DNA of 6,752 nt from Methylophilaceae bacterium UBA5127 (GTDB lineage: Bacteria > Pseudomonadota > Gammaproteobacteria > Burkholderiales > Methylophilaceae). The notes below the pieces were generated by a model. It did not search any database, was not told where the DNA came from, and saw only the letters and a list, made by a program, of their open reading frames with translations. Both the position numbers and the translations under genes were made by a program. This document shows positions 1-6,199 of the stretch, piece by piece. The first letter of the stretch is position 1. The number at the start of each line of letters is the position of its first letter. The DNA lies in assembly GCA_002414145.1 (NCBI GenBank), contig DHYP01000027.1, positions 36,780 to 43,531 on the forward strand. The letters run 5' to 3'.

Positions 1-1182
1 GCATTAATTGACGACCTAAGAAAAGTGATGTCGCAAATTCCAGGGTTGGATTACAGCTTTACCCAACCGATTGATATGCGTGTCAATGAAATGATTCTGG
101 GTGTGCGAGGAGATTTAGCCATCAAGATTTTTGGCAGCGATTTAAACATACTCAATCAAAAGGCACAGGAAATTATTAAAGTCTTAGAAACCATATCAGG
201 CAATCAAGATGTTTACACCCCAAAAAATAGTGGCATTCAGTATTTGCAAATCAAAGTGGATCGTATGGCTGCTGGACGTTTGGGATTGAGTATAGGAGAA
301 ATCAATCAAATTTTACAAACGCAGCTGGAGGGCAAAGTCATTGGCATGCTACAAGAAGGCGCTAAACGTACGCCCGTGCAATTGCGTGGTAGCCGTGATG
401 TACGCTTATCTTCTGCCGAATTTGACAAACTCCTGATAACGCTACCTGATGGCACCAATATTCCATTAAGCTCGGTAGCAAAGCTGGAGCGTACAGAAGG
501 CCCGGTCAAAATAGATCGTGAACGAGGCATCCGTATGGTGGTAGTCACAGCCAATGTAAAGGGTCGCGACTTAGTAAGCTTTGTGGAAGAAGCCAAAAAC
601 AAAGTACAATCTCAAGTCAAACTGCCAGAAGGTTACATGCTCAAATGGGGCGGTCAATTTGAAAATCAACAGCGTGCCGCCAAGCGCTTAAGCATTGTCG
701 TACCAATTTCTATTGGGCTCGTCTTTTTACTCTTATTTCTCACGTTCGGATCAATTCCACAAGCGATACTCATCTTATCTAACATTCCATTTGCGATGAT
801 AGGGGGTGTATTTGCACTTTGGTTATCAGGTGAGTATTTATCTGTACCGGCTTCGGTAGGCTTTATTGCGTTGTTAGGGATTGCTGTTTTAAATGGTGTC
901 GTCATGGTGAGCTACTTTAAGCAATTAGAGTACGAAGGTGTAGAAAAATCCAAAATTGCATTTGAGGGCGCTAAAAGACGTTTAAGACCAGTACTCATGA
1001 CAGCAAGCATTACTGCTTTTGGCTTGATTCCGCTACTGTTTGCTACAGGGCCAGGTTCTGAAATTCAACGCCCATTGGCGATTGTCGTGATTGGCGGTCT
1101 CATCACCTCAACACTACTCACGCTATTTTTGCTACCCGTACTTTACCAACGTTTTTTTGGCGGTAATCAGCCTAATTCTTAA
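1..1182 (+). CDS. Heavy-metal RND efflux transporter, CzcA/CusA family (C-terminal part, 5' truncated by window)
   Basis: Inner-membrane proton-driven pump subunit that, with a membrane-fusion protein and an outer-membrane channel, exports metal cations such as Co/Zn/Cd or Cu/Ag. The frame is open from base 1, so the 393 visible residues are the end of a protein that is usually about 1,020-1,060 residues; the GTG at 25 is internal, not a start. Visible in order are the second periplasmic porter region (about 1-690, including a GRDLVSFVEEAK segment typical of this family) and then five hydrophobic segments (about 691-750, 765-825, 855-915, 990-1045, 1075-1150) that match TM8-TM12, ending with a short tail after LLPVLYQRFF. 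The TM4 acidic residues that help separate divalent from monovalent metal pumps lie outside the window, so the substrate cannot be assigned. Its partner genes are expected upstream. It converges on lnt with a 6-base gap. Confidence 0.95.
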   Translation, partial: ALIDDLRKVMSQIPGLDYSFTQPIDMRVNEMILGVRGDLAIKIFGSDLNILNQKAQEIIKVLETISGNQDVYTPKNSGIQYLQIKVDRMAAGRLGLSIGEINQILQTQLEGKVIGMLQEGAKRTPVQLRGSRDVRLSSAEFDKLLITLPDGTNIPLSSVAKLERTEGPVKIDRERGIRMVVVTANVKGRDLVSFVEEAKNKVQSQVKLPEGYMLKWGGQFENQQRAAKRLSIVVPISIGLVFLLLFLTFGSIPQAILILSNIPFAMIGGVFALWLSGEYLSVPASVGFIALLGIAVLNGVVMVSYFKQLEYEGVEKSKIAFEGAKRRLRPVLMTASITAFGLIPLLFATGPGSEIQRPLAIVVIGGLITSTLLTLFLLPVLYQRFFGGNQPNS

Positions 1183-1188
1183 CCTATA

Positions 1189-2679
1189 TCACTTGTTGTT
1201 GCGCATTTTGTTGCGCAACAACAAACTGATAATCACAACGCTTATGATAATAAACGGCCAGTTTCCCCATCGCACATAGGGCGTTTCCCCAATATAACCT
1301 TGTGCGGATCCTGTTAAATTCATTTGTGTGTCATGTGGTGCATGCGCCAGTTCCATGCCGTGCTGATCGATAATAACGGTAGCGCCTGTATTGGTGGCAC
1401 GCAATACCATACGCCCAGTTTCGATGGCACGCGCTTGACTAAACTGCATATGCTGGTTTGCCGCAAAAGATTTTCCATACCAAGCATCGTTGCTAATATT
1501 CACAAGCATCGTCGCTTCAGGCAGTTGGCGGATAATCTCTTCCCCAAAAACATCCTCATAGCAAATATTCACAGCCACTTTTTGATTGCCTAACTGCATT
1601 GGCTTTTGGTGTTTTCCACCCCGTGATAAATCACTAAGTGGCATATTGAGCCAATCGCGGTAAACCCAGCCTAATATCGCTTTTAATGGAATAAATTCGC
1701 CAAATGGCACCAAATGATTCTTCGAGTAAACTTGTGAAGGCGCGCTTCCATAACTTATCGCACTATTGAAATATTCGTTAGTACGCTCATCATATTGCAC
1801 CACACCCATCACAATATCGCCCTGATTTTGCTTGGCATGCTGCGTCAATGCCTGTGTCACTTCTGGCGACAACTGGCTCGCAACCACGGGCAGCGCAGTC
1901 TCTGGCAGCACAATCAAGTCTGCATGTGTGCTTTTTACCATGGACAGGTACAAATCAATTGTGCTTTGCGCATACTCAGGTGACCACTTAATCTCTTGAT
2001 TAATATTGCCCTGCACCAAAGCCACTTGTATTGGCTTACCAACTGGAGAAGACCACTCTATTGACTTTAATACCAAACCAACCACTATACAAAACGTCAC
2101 CGCAATGATGATATTTCTTTGCAAGAATACGGAGATATTTCGATTGACGATCCAATATGCAATCAAAGACGCGATTAGCGCGGTAATCATAGAAACGCCA
2201 TACACACCTACGATAGGCAAATAGCCTACCAAAGGTCCAAACGGCACCTGACTATAGCCCAAAGTCAACCATGGAAAACCAGTGAATATCCAACTTCGCA
2301 CCCAATCAGATAATGCCCAAATCACGGGTGCACTCCAAAGCAAGCTCCCTAGTCGTTTAGAAAAATAACCCACCATTGCAGGAAATAACGCCATAAACGC
2401 ACATAAGCATAATGTGCAAAATCCAGCAAACCACCAAGGCATTCCGCCAAAATCATGCAAACAAATATAAATCCAATAGATCCCAAACACATACAAACCA
2501 AGGCCAAAACTAAAACCTATCTGAAAACTTTGTTTAGCGTGACTGGACTGAGACCAAAGGTAAAATAATGCAGCGAGACTAAGAATTGGTGCTAACCAAA
2601 TGTAATACGGGGCGAAGCCAAACACCGCTAAAAGACCTGCTACAAAGGCAAACAAAAAATCTTTATTCATTTTTATCAT
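1189..2679 (-). CDS. lnt: Apolipoprotein N-acyltransferase
   Basis: Inner-membrane enzyme that transfers an acyl chain from a phospholipid to the N-terminal cysteine amino group of diacylated apolipoprotein, the last step of lipoprotein maturation. With the start used here (496 residues), an N-terminal multi-helix membrane region (about 6-205) precedes a nitrilase-like domain (about 217-462) and a final membrane helix (about 475-490). The catalytic Glu-Lys-Cys triad is recognisable: E260 in LPETALP, K320 in YSKNHLVPFGE and C373 in NICYEDVFGE; the extra conserved Glu of PFGE is E328. The start is uncertain. The frame stays open to a TTG at 2733 with an ATG at 2709, but that extension (CQQRARK-rich) overlaps the promoter region, and ATGs at 2679 and 2670 place the first helix at the usual distance from the N-terminus. 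None of these starts has a clear Shine-Dalgarno sequence. It diverges from mscL and follows the direction of ybeY-corC further right. Confidence 0.96.
   Translation of the reverse strand: MIKMNKDFLFAFVAGLLAVFGFAPYYIWLAPILSLAALFYLWSQSSHAKQSFQIGFSFGLGLYVFGIYWIYICLHDFGGMPWWFAGFCTLCLCAFMALFPAMVGYFSKRLGSLLWSAPVIWALSDWVRSWIFTGFPWLTLGYSQVPFGPLVGYLPIVGVYGVSMITALIASLIAYWIVNRNISVFLQRNIIIAVTFCIVVGLVLKSIEWSSPVGKPIQVALVQGNINQEIKWSPEYAQSTIDLYLSMVKSTHADLIVLPETALPVVASQLSPEVTQALTQHAKQNQGDIVMGVVQYDERTNEYFNSAISYGSAPSQVYSKNHLVPFGEFIPLKAILGWVYRDWLNMPLSDLSRGGKHQKPMQLGNQKVAVNICYEDVFGEEIIRQLPEATMLVNISNDAWYGKSFAANQHMQFSQARAIETGRMVLRATNTGATVIIDQHGMELAHAPHDTQMNLTGSAQGYIGETPYVRWGNWPFIIISVVIISLLLRNKMRNNK
1193..1224. terminator. 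Hairpin in the lnt 3' end, between convergent genes
   Basis: A perfect 13-bp inverted repeat (TTGTTGTTGCGCA at 1193-1205 and its complement at 1212-1224) with a 6-base loop lies just past the RND pump stop (1182). It is inside the last codons of lnt, whose stop codon is 1189-1191. Being symmetrical, it can fold in transcripts from both strands. It has no following T-run on either strand, so it is not a classical intrinsic terminator. Transcript-end protection, or a pause site helping Rho-dependent termination of two converging transcripts, is an inference. Confidence 0.5.
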
Positions 2680-2697
2680 TAATTTACGCGCGCGCTG

Positions 2698-2727
2698 TTG
2701 ACACCACATTCCGCATACTACTATATT
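2698..2727 (+). promoter_or_regulatory. Sigma70-type promoter for mscL
   Basis: A perfect -35 box TTGACA (2698-2703) is followed after 18 bases by TATATT (2722-2727), five of six matches to the -10 consensus; CTATAT with a 17-base spacer is the alternative reading. Transcription would begin near 2734, giving a leader of about 48 bases before the mscL ATG. A run of alternating C and G lies directly upstream of the -35, where an AT-rich UP element would otherwise be expected. Confidence 0.65.
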
Positions 2728-2750
2728 AGGCAAGCAGTCTAAATGTGAAA
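2723..2750 (-). promoter_or_regulatory. Possible divergent promoter for lnt, sharing its -10 with mscL
   Basis: On the minus strand TAATAT (2728-2723) resembles a -10 box, with a poor -35 candidate TTTCAC (2750-2745) 16 bases before it. Its -10 occupies nearly the same bases as the mscL -10. A start near 2716 would favour lnt translation from 2709, 2679 or 2670 rather than the TTG at 2733. The -35 match is weak, so this is tentative. Confidence 0.25.
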
Positions 2751-2770
2751 GTTGAAAATAATATTAATTG

Positions 2771-2775
2771 AGGAG
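2771..2775 (+). promoter_or_regulatory. Shine-Dalgarno site fixing the mscL start
   Basis: AGGAG (within TTGAGGAG, 2768-2775) ends 6 bases before the ATG at 2782. This selects 2782 over an in-frame ATG at 2752 that has no such site and would add ten residues not found at the N-terminus of MscL proteins. Confidence 0.85.
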
Positions 2776-2781
2776 CAGAAA

Positions 2782-3204
2782 ATGAGCATGATGTCTGAGT
2801 TTAAGGAATTCGCACTAAAAGGCAATGTCATGGATTTGGCAGTGGGTGTCATCATTGGCGCTGCATTTGGCAAAATTGTTGATTCACTAGTCGGTGACAT
2901 TATTATGCCTATTGTAAGTAAGATTGTAGGCGGTTTGGATTTTAGTAATATGTTTATCAAGCTGGGGGATGTGCCCGCTGGCACCATTGAAACCTATGCG
3001 GAACTTAAAAAAGCGGGTGTACCTTTACTTGCTTATGGTAATTTTCTGACCATTTCGCTGAATTTTATTATTTTGGCGTTTATTATTTTCCAAATGGTTA
3101 AGCTAATGAATAAAATGAAGAAAGCTGAACCACCAGCAGCCCCAGCACCAACCCCAGAAGATATTGTACTATTACGTGAAATTCGTGATTCACTCAAAAA
3201 GTAA
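2782..3204 (+). CDS. mscL: Large-conductance mechanosensitive channel
   Basis: Homopentameric inner-membrane channel that opens under high membrane tension and releases small solutes during hypo-osmotic shock. The 140-residue product is close to the 136 residues of the E. coli protein. It shows the amphipathic N-terminal helix ([10 protein letters not shown]), the pore-lining first helix (about 15-44) with the glycine/alanine-rich [13 protein letters not shown] signature, a periplasmic loop (about 52-84), the second helix (about 88-110), a basic stretch MNKMKK, a Pro/Ala linker (about 117-125) and a short C-terminal helix that would form the cytoplasmic bundle. The start is set by AGGAG six bases upstream. 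The gene is transcribed alone: its own promoter lies upstream and a strong hairpin follows 16 bases after the stop. It sits on the opposite strand to both neighbours. Confidence 0.98.
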   Translation: MSMMSEFKEFALKGNVMDLAVGVIIGAAFGKIVDSLVGDIIMPIVSKIVGGLDFSNMFIKLGDVPAGTIETYAELKKAGVPLLAYGNFLTISLNFIILAFIIFQMVKLMNKMKKAEPPAAPAPTPEDIVLLREIRDSLKK

Positions 3205-3220
3205 CGCATCTAAAAAACAA

Positions 3221-3249
3221 TAAAAAAGGCGCTTTCTGCGCCTTTTTTA
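3221..3249. terminator. Bidirectional intrinsic terminator between mscL and the small exported-protein gene
   Basis: A GGCGC/GCGCC core flanked by six A's on the left and six T's on the right forms an 11-bp stem (3222-3232 with 3238-3248) around a TTTCT loop; T3221/A3249 can add one more pair. The T-run follows the stem on the plus strand and the A-run becomes a T-run on the minus strand. It can therefore end mscL from the left (stop 3204) and the minus-strand cluster from the right (stop 3284). Confidence 0.92.
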
Positions 3250-3283
3250 TACTAAATTTTATCAATTAAGCCGTATCATCGAC

Positions 3284-3673
3284 TTATAAGTCAGGCCTGA
3301 TATCGGGCACTTCATATTGACTGTTCTTGCTTGTATCGCTACCGTCGTTGTTTAAAAATACGACCATATGCACTTTATCATCAAGGAAATCCAGCTCTGT
3401 CGTTTCATAATAAGTACCAGCTTCATTGGTATTAATAAAGTGATAGTGCCATACAGATGCCACGACACGTCCAGAGTCCTTTAGCCTCACATCATCGGCT
3501 TTGGCTGGCTCACCTAGTAGCTCAACAATTTTTGCTTTGCTCAACTTACCTACCGAATCGACAAATGCATGCTCATCCGTCGGAAGCTGAGTGGCAGATT
3601 TAGACTCTTCTGCCATACCGCCCAATGAATATAAAGCGAATCCTATAACCCCTAATGTCTGCCAAGTTTTCAT
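3284..3673 (-). CDS. Small exported protein of unknown function, possibly BamE/SmpA-like fold
   Basis: I do not recognise a named gene. The 129-residue product starts with a good signal peptide: MKTW, a hydrophobic stretch to about residue 19 and a GMA|EES cleavage site after residue 21. It has no lipobox cysteine, so signal peptidase I processing and a periplasmic location are expected. The mature part has a helix leading to LLGEPAKADD (about 53-62), then strands SVWHYHF and ELDFLDDKVHMVVF. This LGxP, WxY, then LDF-x-x-x-KV order recalls BamE/SmpA-type small domains that follow envelope strands, but that is only a pattern resemblance. The start is supported by AGGAG (minus strand, 3684-3680) six bases before the ATG. 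It lies 75 bases downstream of corC, with an iterated palindrome between them, and ends 35 bases from the terminator. Confidence 0.85.
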   Translation of the reverse strand: MKTWQTLGVIGFALYSLGGMAEESKSATQLPTDEHAFVDSVGKLSKAKIVELLGEPAKADDVRLKDSGRVVASVWHYHFINTNEAGTYYETTELDFLDDKVHMVVFLNNDGSDTSKNSQYEVPDIRPDL

Positions 3674-3703
3674 AGCTATCTCCTATCAATAACATTAAGA
3701 AAC

Positions 3704-3734
3704 AATAAGTTAAAATAAGTTCAAACTTATTTTA
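3704..3734. repeat. Iterated AATAAGTT boxes forming a perfect AT-rich palindrome
   Basis: AATAAGTT occurs at 3704-3711 and again exactly ten bases on at 3714-3721, followed by an inverted copy AACTTATT at 3724-3731. The last two are the core of a perfect 11-bp inverted repeat (3711-3721 with 3724-3734) with a 2-base centre. It lies between the corC stop (3749) and the start of the small exported-protein gene (3673), about 30-60 bases upstream of that ATG. It could be an operator for the exported-protein gene or a weak AT-only hairpin after corC; the sequence does not decide. Confidence 0.55.
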
Positions 3735-3748
3735 GGCCGCCACTTGAT

Positions 3749-4609
3749 CTACGTTGCTTCTATAGGAAATGGCTCCTCTGGTAACACTTCAACAGTAACA
3801 GAATGCAAGCGCCGACTATCTGCACGTACTACGGTGACTCTAATATTCTCAATATTAATAGCATCGCCACGTTTAGGAAGATGCCCAAACTTGTTGACAA
3901 TCAACCCGCCAATCGTGGAAAACTCTTCATCACTAAACTGCGTGCCGACTGTCTCATTAAAGTCTGCAATTTCAGTTAACGCTTTTACTCGATACTTACC
4001 TTCTGCTTGCAGAATAATATTGTCTTCATCTTCGTCATAATCGTACTCATCTTCAATATCGCCCACAATTTGCTCTAAGACATCTTCGATGGTGACCATT
4101 CCTGCCACACCACCATACTCATCTACCACGATCGCGATATGGTTACGATTACTGCGAAACTCTTTTAACAACACATTCAAGCGCTTGGATTCTGGAATAA
4201 ATACAGCGGGGCGCAACATATCCCGCACATCAAAATCTTCACCTGCATAATATCTTAATAAATCTTTAGCAAGTAATATGCCAATTACATCATTCTTGTC
4301 ATCCTCAATCACAGGAAAACGTGAATGTGCTGCTTCAATTACAAAAGGGATAAAAGTTTCTGGGGGATCTGTGATGTCGATGACATCCATTTGTGAGCGT
4401 GGAATCATGATGTCGCGCACTTGCATCTCGCTCACTTGTAGCACACCCTCTATCATGGCAAGAGAGTCACCATCCATCAGGTGGTTTTCGTATGCGCCGT
4501 GTAGCAGCTCGACTAGCTGCTCTCTATCTTCTGGCTCACGTAGTAAAAAATGACTTAATCGTTCTAATAAACTGGGTCTGTGGTTTTGTTTTTCCGACTC
4601 GGTAGCCAT
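3749..4609 (-). CDS. corC: CorC/YbeX-type CBS-domain protein with transporter-associated domain
   Basis: Cytoplasmic protein of the HlyC/CorC family, linked in enterobacteria to CorA-mediated Mg2+/Co2+ efflux and, through its ybeZ-ybeY-ybeX-lnt neighbourhood, to ribosome-related functions; the biochemical role is not settled. The 286 residues (292 in E. coli) show two CBS domains (about 66-125 and 130-185) with the signatures RDIMIPRSQM and DEYGGVAGMVTIEDVLEQIVGDI, a highly acidic linker (about 184-196, DEYDYDEDED), and the C-terminal CorC_HlyC domain (about 200-277, with FSTIGGLIVNKFGHLPKRGD). No membrane-spanning DUF21 segment is present, so this is the short soluble type. Its ATG overlaps the ybeY stop by one base (TAATG), which implies translational coupling. 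A possible Shine-Dalgarno GAGGA lies nine bases upstream inside ybeY. Confidence 0.95.
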   Translation of the reverse strand: MATESEKQNHRPSLLERLSHFLLREPEDREQLVELLHGAYENHLMDGDSLAMIEGVLQVSEMQVRDIMIPRSQMDVIDITDPPETFIPFVIEAAHSRFPVIEDDKNDVIGILLAKDLLRYYAGEDFDVRDMLRPAVFIPESKRLNVLLKEFRSNRNHIAIVVDEYGGVAGMVTIEDVLEQIVGDIEDEYDYDEDEDNIILQAEGKYRVKALTEIADFNETVGTQFSDEEFSTIGGLIVNKFGHLPKRGDAINIENIRVTVVRADSRRLHSVTVEVLPEEPFPIEAT

Positions 4610-5058
4610 TAATTGGCATCCTCTGTAATGAGATAAGGGTTAGCATACCCTAATTTCTGTAAAATTGTCACCTCAATAGATTCCATAAGCGCTGCCTGAT
4701 GCTCAGTCAAATGGTCATAACCGTGCAAGTGCAGTACGCCATGCACTGTTAAGTGTGCATAATGTGCTTCTAAGGGCTTATTTTGTGCATGCGCCTCAGC
4801 CGTTACCACAGGCGCACAAATCACAATATCCCCCATCAAATAAGGCACTTCTGTTAATGGAAATGTCAGCACATTGGTTGGATAATCTTTACCGCGATAG
4901 GCGCTATTTAAAATTTGCCCCTCTTCAGCATCTACAATACGAATCGTCACTTCTGTATCTACACGCAGCGCTGCCTTAACCCATTTACGCAATTGCGCCC
5001 GAGTAGGTAGCGAATGCTGAGTGGATGCGTACTGAACTGATAAGTTAAGGTTGGGCAT
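4609..5058 (-). CDS. ybeY: Endoribonuclease YbeY (16S rRNA maturation and quality control)
   Basis: Zinc-dependent single-strand RNase of the UPF0054 family that takes part in 16S rRNA 3' end maturation and 70S ribosome quality control. The 149-residue product is of usual size. The zinc-binding signature HGVLHLHGYDH is present, with H106, H110 and H116 as ligands, preceded by the family motif TNVLTFP (61-67) and GDIVI (76-80). The ATG at 5058 gives the normal N-terminus but has no clear Shine-Dalgarno sequence. It is coupled to corC by a one-base stop/start overlap. The phoH-like gene ybeZ, often directly upstream in proteobacteria, is not in that place; a 111-base AT-rich gap and a DUF1905 gene are there instead. 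Confidence 0.97.
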   Translation of the reverse strand: MPNLNLSVQYASTQHSLPTRAQLRKWVKAALRVDTEVTIRIVDAEEGQILNSAYRGKDYPTNVLTFPLTEVPYLMGDIVICAPVVTAEAHAQNKPLEAHYAHLTVHGVLHLHGYDHLTEHQAALMESIEVTILQKLGYANPYLITEDAN

Positions 5059-5086
5059 AGAATCTAAATTAACAATAACAGATTGA

Positions 5087-5092
5087 ATTATA
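5087..5092 (-). promoter_or_regulatory. Possible -10 element of a ybeY-corC promoter
   Basis: A perfect TATAAT on the minus strand lies about 28 bases before the ybeY ATG in an AT-rich 111-base gap. No good -35 box is found 16-18 bases upstream (the region reads CTAATCGA). Such a hexamer can arise by chance in AT-rich DNA, so the call rests mostly on position. The small palindrome CTAAATTTAG (5096-5105) falls in the spacer. Confidence 0.3.
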
Positions 5093-5169
5093 TAACTAAA
5101 TTTAGATATCGATTAGCCATATTCTATCAATTGGAGTAATCAAAAGATATTAATCCAAATTTATCGGTT

Positions 5170-5481
5170 TTATATATGAATATTCAAACTGACAGACACA
5201 ACATCATCCGCAATGATTTTCTCTTTTTTTCTCACATCCGCTTTTACAGGCAGTATATAAGCAGCTTCTTTGGCATACGGAAAAATGGAGGTTTCCCATG
5301 AAGTGTTGCCTATTCTCGCGATGACCTTAACAGCACCCCAGCCACGTCTTTTGGCACCATGGTGTTCACTGAAAAATTTGATTTCCTCAGACTTATCCTG
5401 CGGCAAGGTAATAAAATGCCAAGCCCCTTTGCCCTGCCATAACCAGCACTTTCCAGAAAAATTAAAACTTAAATCAATCAT
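5170..5481 (-). CDS. DUF1905 domain-containing protein
   Basis: Small protein of 103 residues that consists of one DUF1905 domain, a predicted beta-barrel fold with no established function. Recognisable family features in order are WxGKGAWHFITLP (about 15-27), the central RRGWGAVKVIARIGNTSWETSIFP (about 45-68), YILPVKADVRKKEKI (about 75-89) and the closing DDVVSVSLNI. It has no signal peptide or membrane segment, so it is probably cytoplasmic. DUF1905 is sometimes fused to or next to a bacteriocin-protection (YdeI/OmpD-associated) domain; no such domain is seen here. The gene lies 31 bases after the sulfite-oxidase-like gene on the same strand and may share its transcript. No clear Shine-Dalgarno sequence precedes the ATG at 5481. 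Confidence 0.88.
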   Translation of the reverse strand: MIDLSFNFSGKCWLWQGKGAWHFITLPQDKSEEIKFFSEHHGAKRRGWGAVKVIARIGNTSWETSIFPYAKEAAYILPVKADVRKKEKIIADDVVSVSLNIHI

Positions 5482-5512
5482 GCATTAATCTAATGCTAAT
5501 GAATATGCAGGG

Positions 5513-6154
5513 TTAGTCATCATCAGAAAAACGCTGTTCCAGAAAAGGAAACGCTTCATTATGATAGCCACGCACCTCCCAGAAACCAGGGCGATCAAAC
5601 GCATGTAACTCTATGGCTTTGAGCCATTTAGCACTTTTCCACGCATAGCGTTTTGGCACAACCATACGCACAGGCCCGCCATGTGCTGTGGTTAATGGGT
5701 AACCCAACACACTGTGCGCAATCAATACATCCTCATCTAAAAGTGCTTCTAAAGGTAAGTTGGTGGTATAGCCATCGTAACTGTGCAATGTCACATATTT
5801 AGCTTCTGGCAATGGGCTAGCCTGCATTAATAACTCACTTGCCAGCACACCTTGCCAATCCATATCCAAGCGACTCCAACGCGTGACACAATGAAAGTCT
5901 GAGACATCAGTGATTTGCGGCAGCAGCTGAAAAGCCTCCCAGTCTAAGGTTAACTCCTTTTCAACCAAGCCGAATATGCGTAGCTGCCAATTGCTTTTGC
6001 TCACCTCTGGCAGAATGCCTAAATCGAGTACGGGAAAATTCTTAACTTCTGTTTGGCCAGCAGGAATGCGCTCACTGGTACTAGGCTTGCTGGGCTTATT
6101 GCCTTTTTTGGCAAGCGATATCTTTGCTGAAATAAGCTTTTTCCAATCTGGCAT
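5513..6154 (-). CDS. Sulfite oxidase-like molybdopterin-dependent oxidoreductase (YuiH-like)
   Basis: Predicted molybdenum-cofactor enzyme of the sulfite oxidase superfamily, of the short, single-domain, soluble kind; the physiological substrate is not known. In the 213 residues the family N-terminal segment ERIPAGQTEVKNFPVLDLG (about 28-46) is followed by the molybdopterin domain with DFHCVTRWSRLD, in which C89 is the expected Mo ligand, then TAHGGPVRMVVPKRYAWKSAKW (about 156-177) lining the cofactor pocket, and GFWEVRGYH near the end. No twin-arginine or Sec signal is present, unlike periplasmic MsrP or SorA, so it should work in the cytoplasm; there is no haem domain. The start is supported by the purine-rich GGGGGAAGG four bases before the ATG. 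It lies 45 bases after lspA on the same strand. Molybdenum cofactor genes are not in the window. Confidence 0.92.
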   Translation of the reverse strand: MPDWKKLISAKISLAKKGNKPSKPSTSERIPAGQTEVKNFPVLDLGILPEVSKSNWQLRIFGLVEKELTLDWEAFQLLPQITDVSDFHCVTRWSRLDMDWQGVLASELLMQASPLPEAKYVTLHSYDGYTTNLPLEALLDEDVLIAHSVLGYPLTTAHGGPVRMVVPKRYAWKSAKWLKAIELHAFDRPGFWEVRGYHNEAFPFLEQRFSDDD

Positions 6155-6199
6155 ATCACCTTCCCCCGTTGTTGATTCATTACGTAGCTTATCAACGCG

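Noticed and set aside
25..27. GTG as a possible start of the RND gene, making a short stand-alone protein
   Set aside because: The same frame is open to base 1 with family-like residues (ALIDDLRKV), so the GTG is an internal codon of a gene that begins outside the window.
1324..1593. Open frame of 89 codons on the plus strand opposite lnt
   Set aside because: It is antisense to the catalytic nitrilase domain of lnt, with Cys/His/Arg-rich shadow composition and no promoter or ribosome site.
3744..4040. Open frame of 98 codons on the plus strand opposite corC
   Set aside because: It lies wholly antisense to a well-conserved CBS/CorC protein, has low-complexity serine-rich composition, and has no recognisable domain.
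5482..5496. Small inverted repeat GCATTA-ATC-TAATGC before the DUF1905 gene
   Set aside because: Six pairs of mostly AT around a 3-base loop are too weak for a terminator and expected by chance in such DNA.
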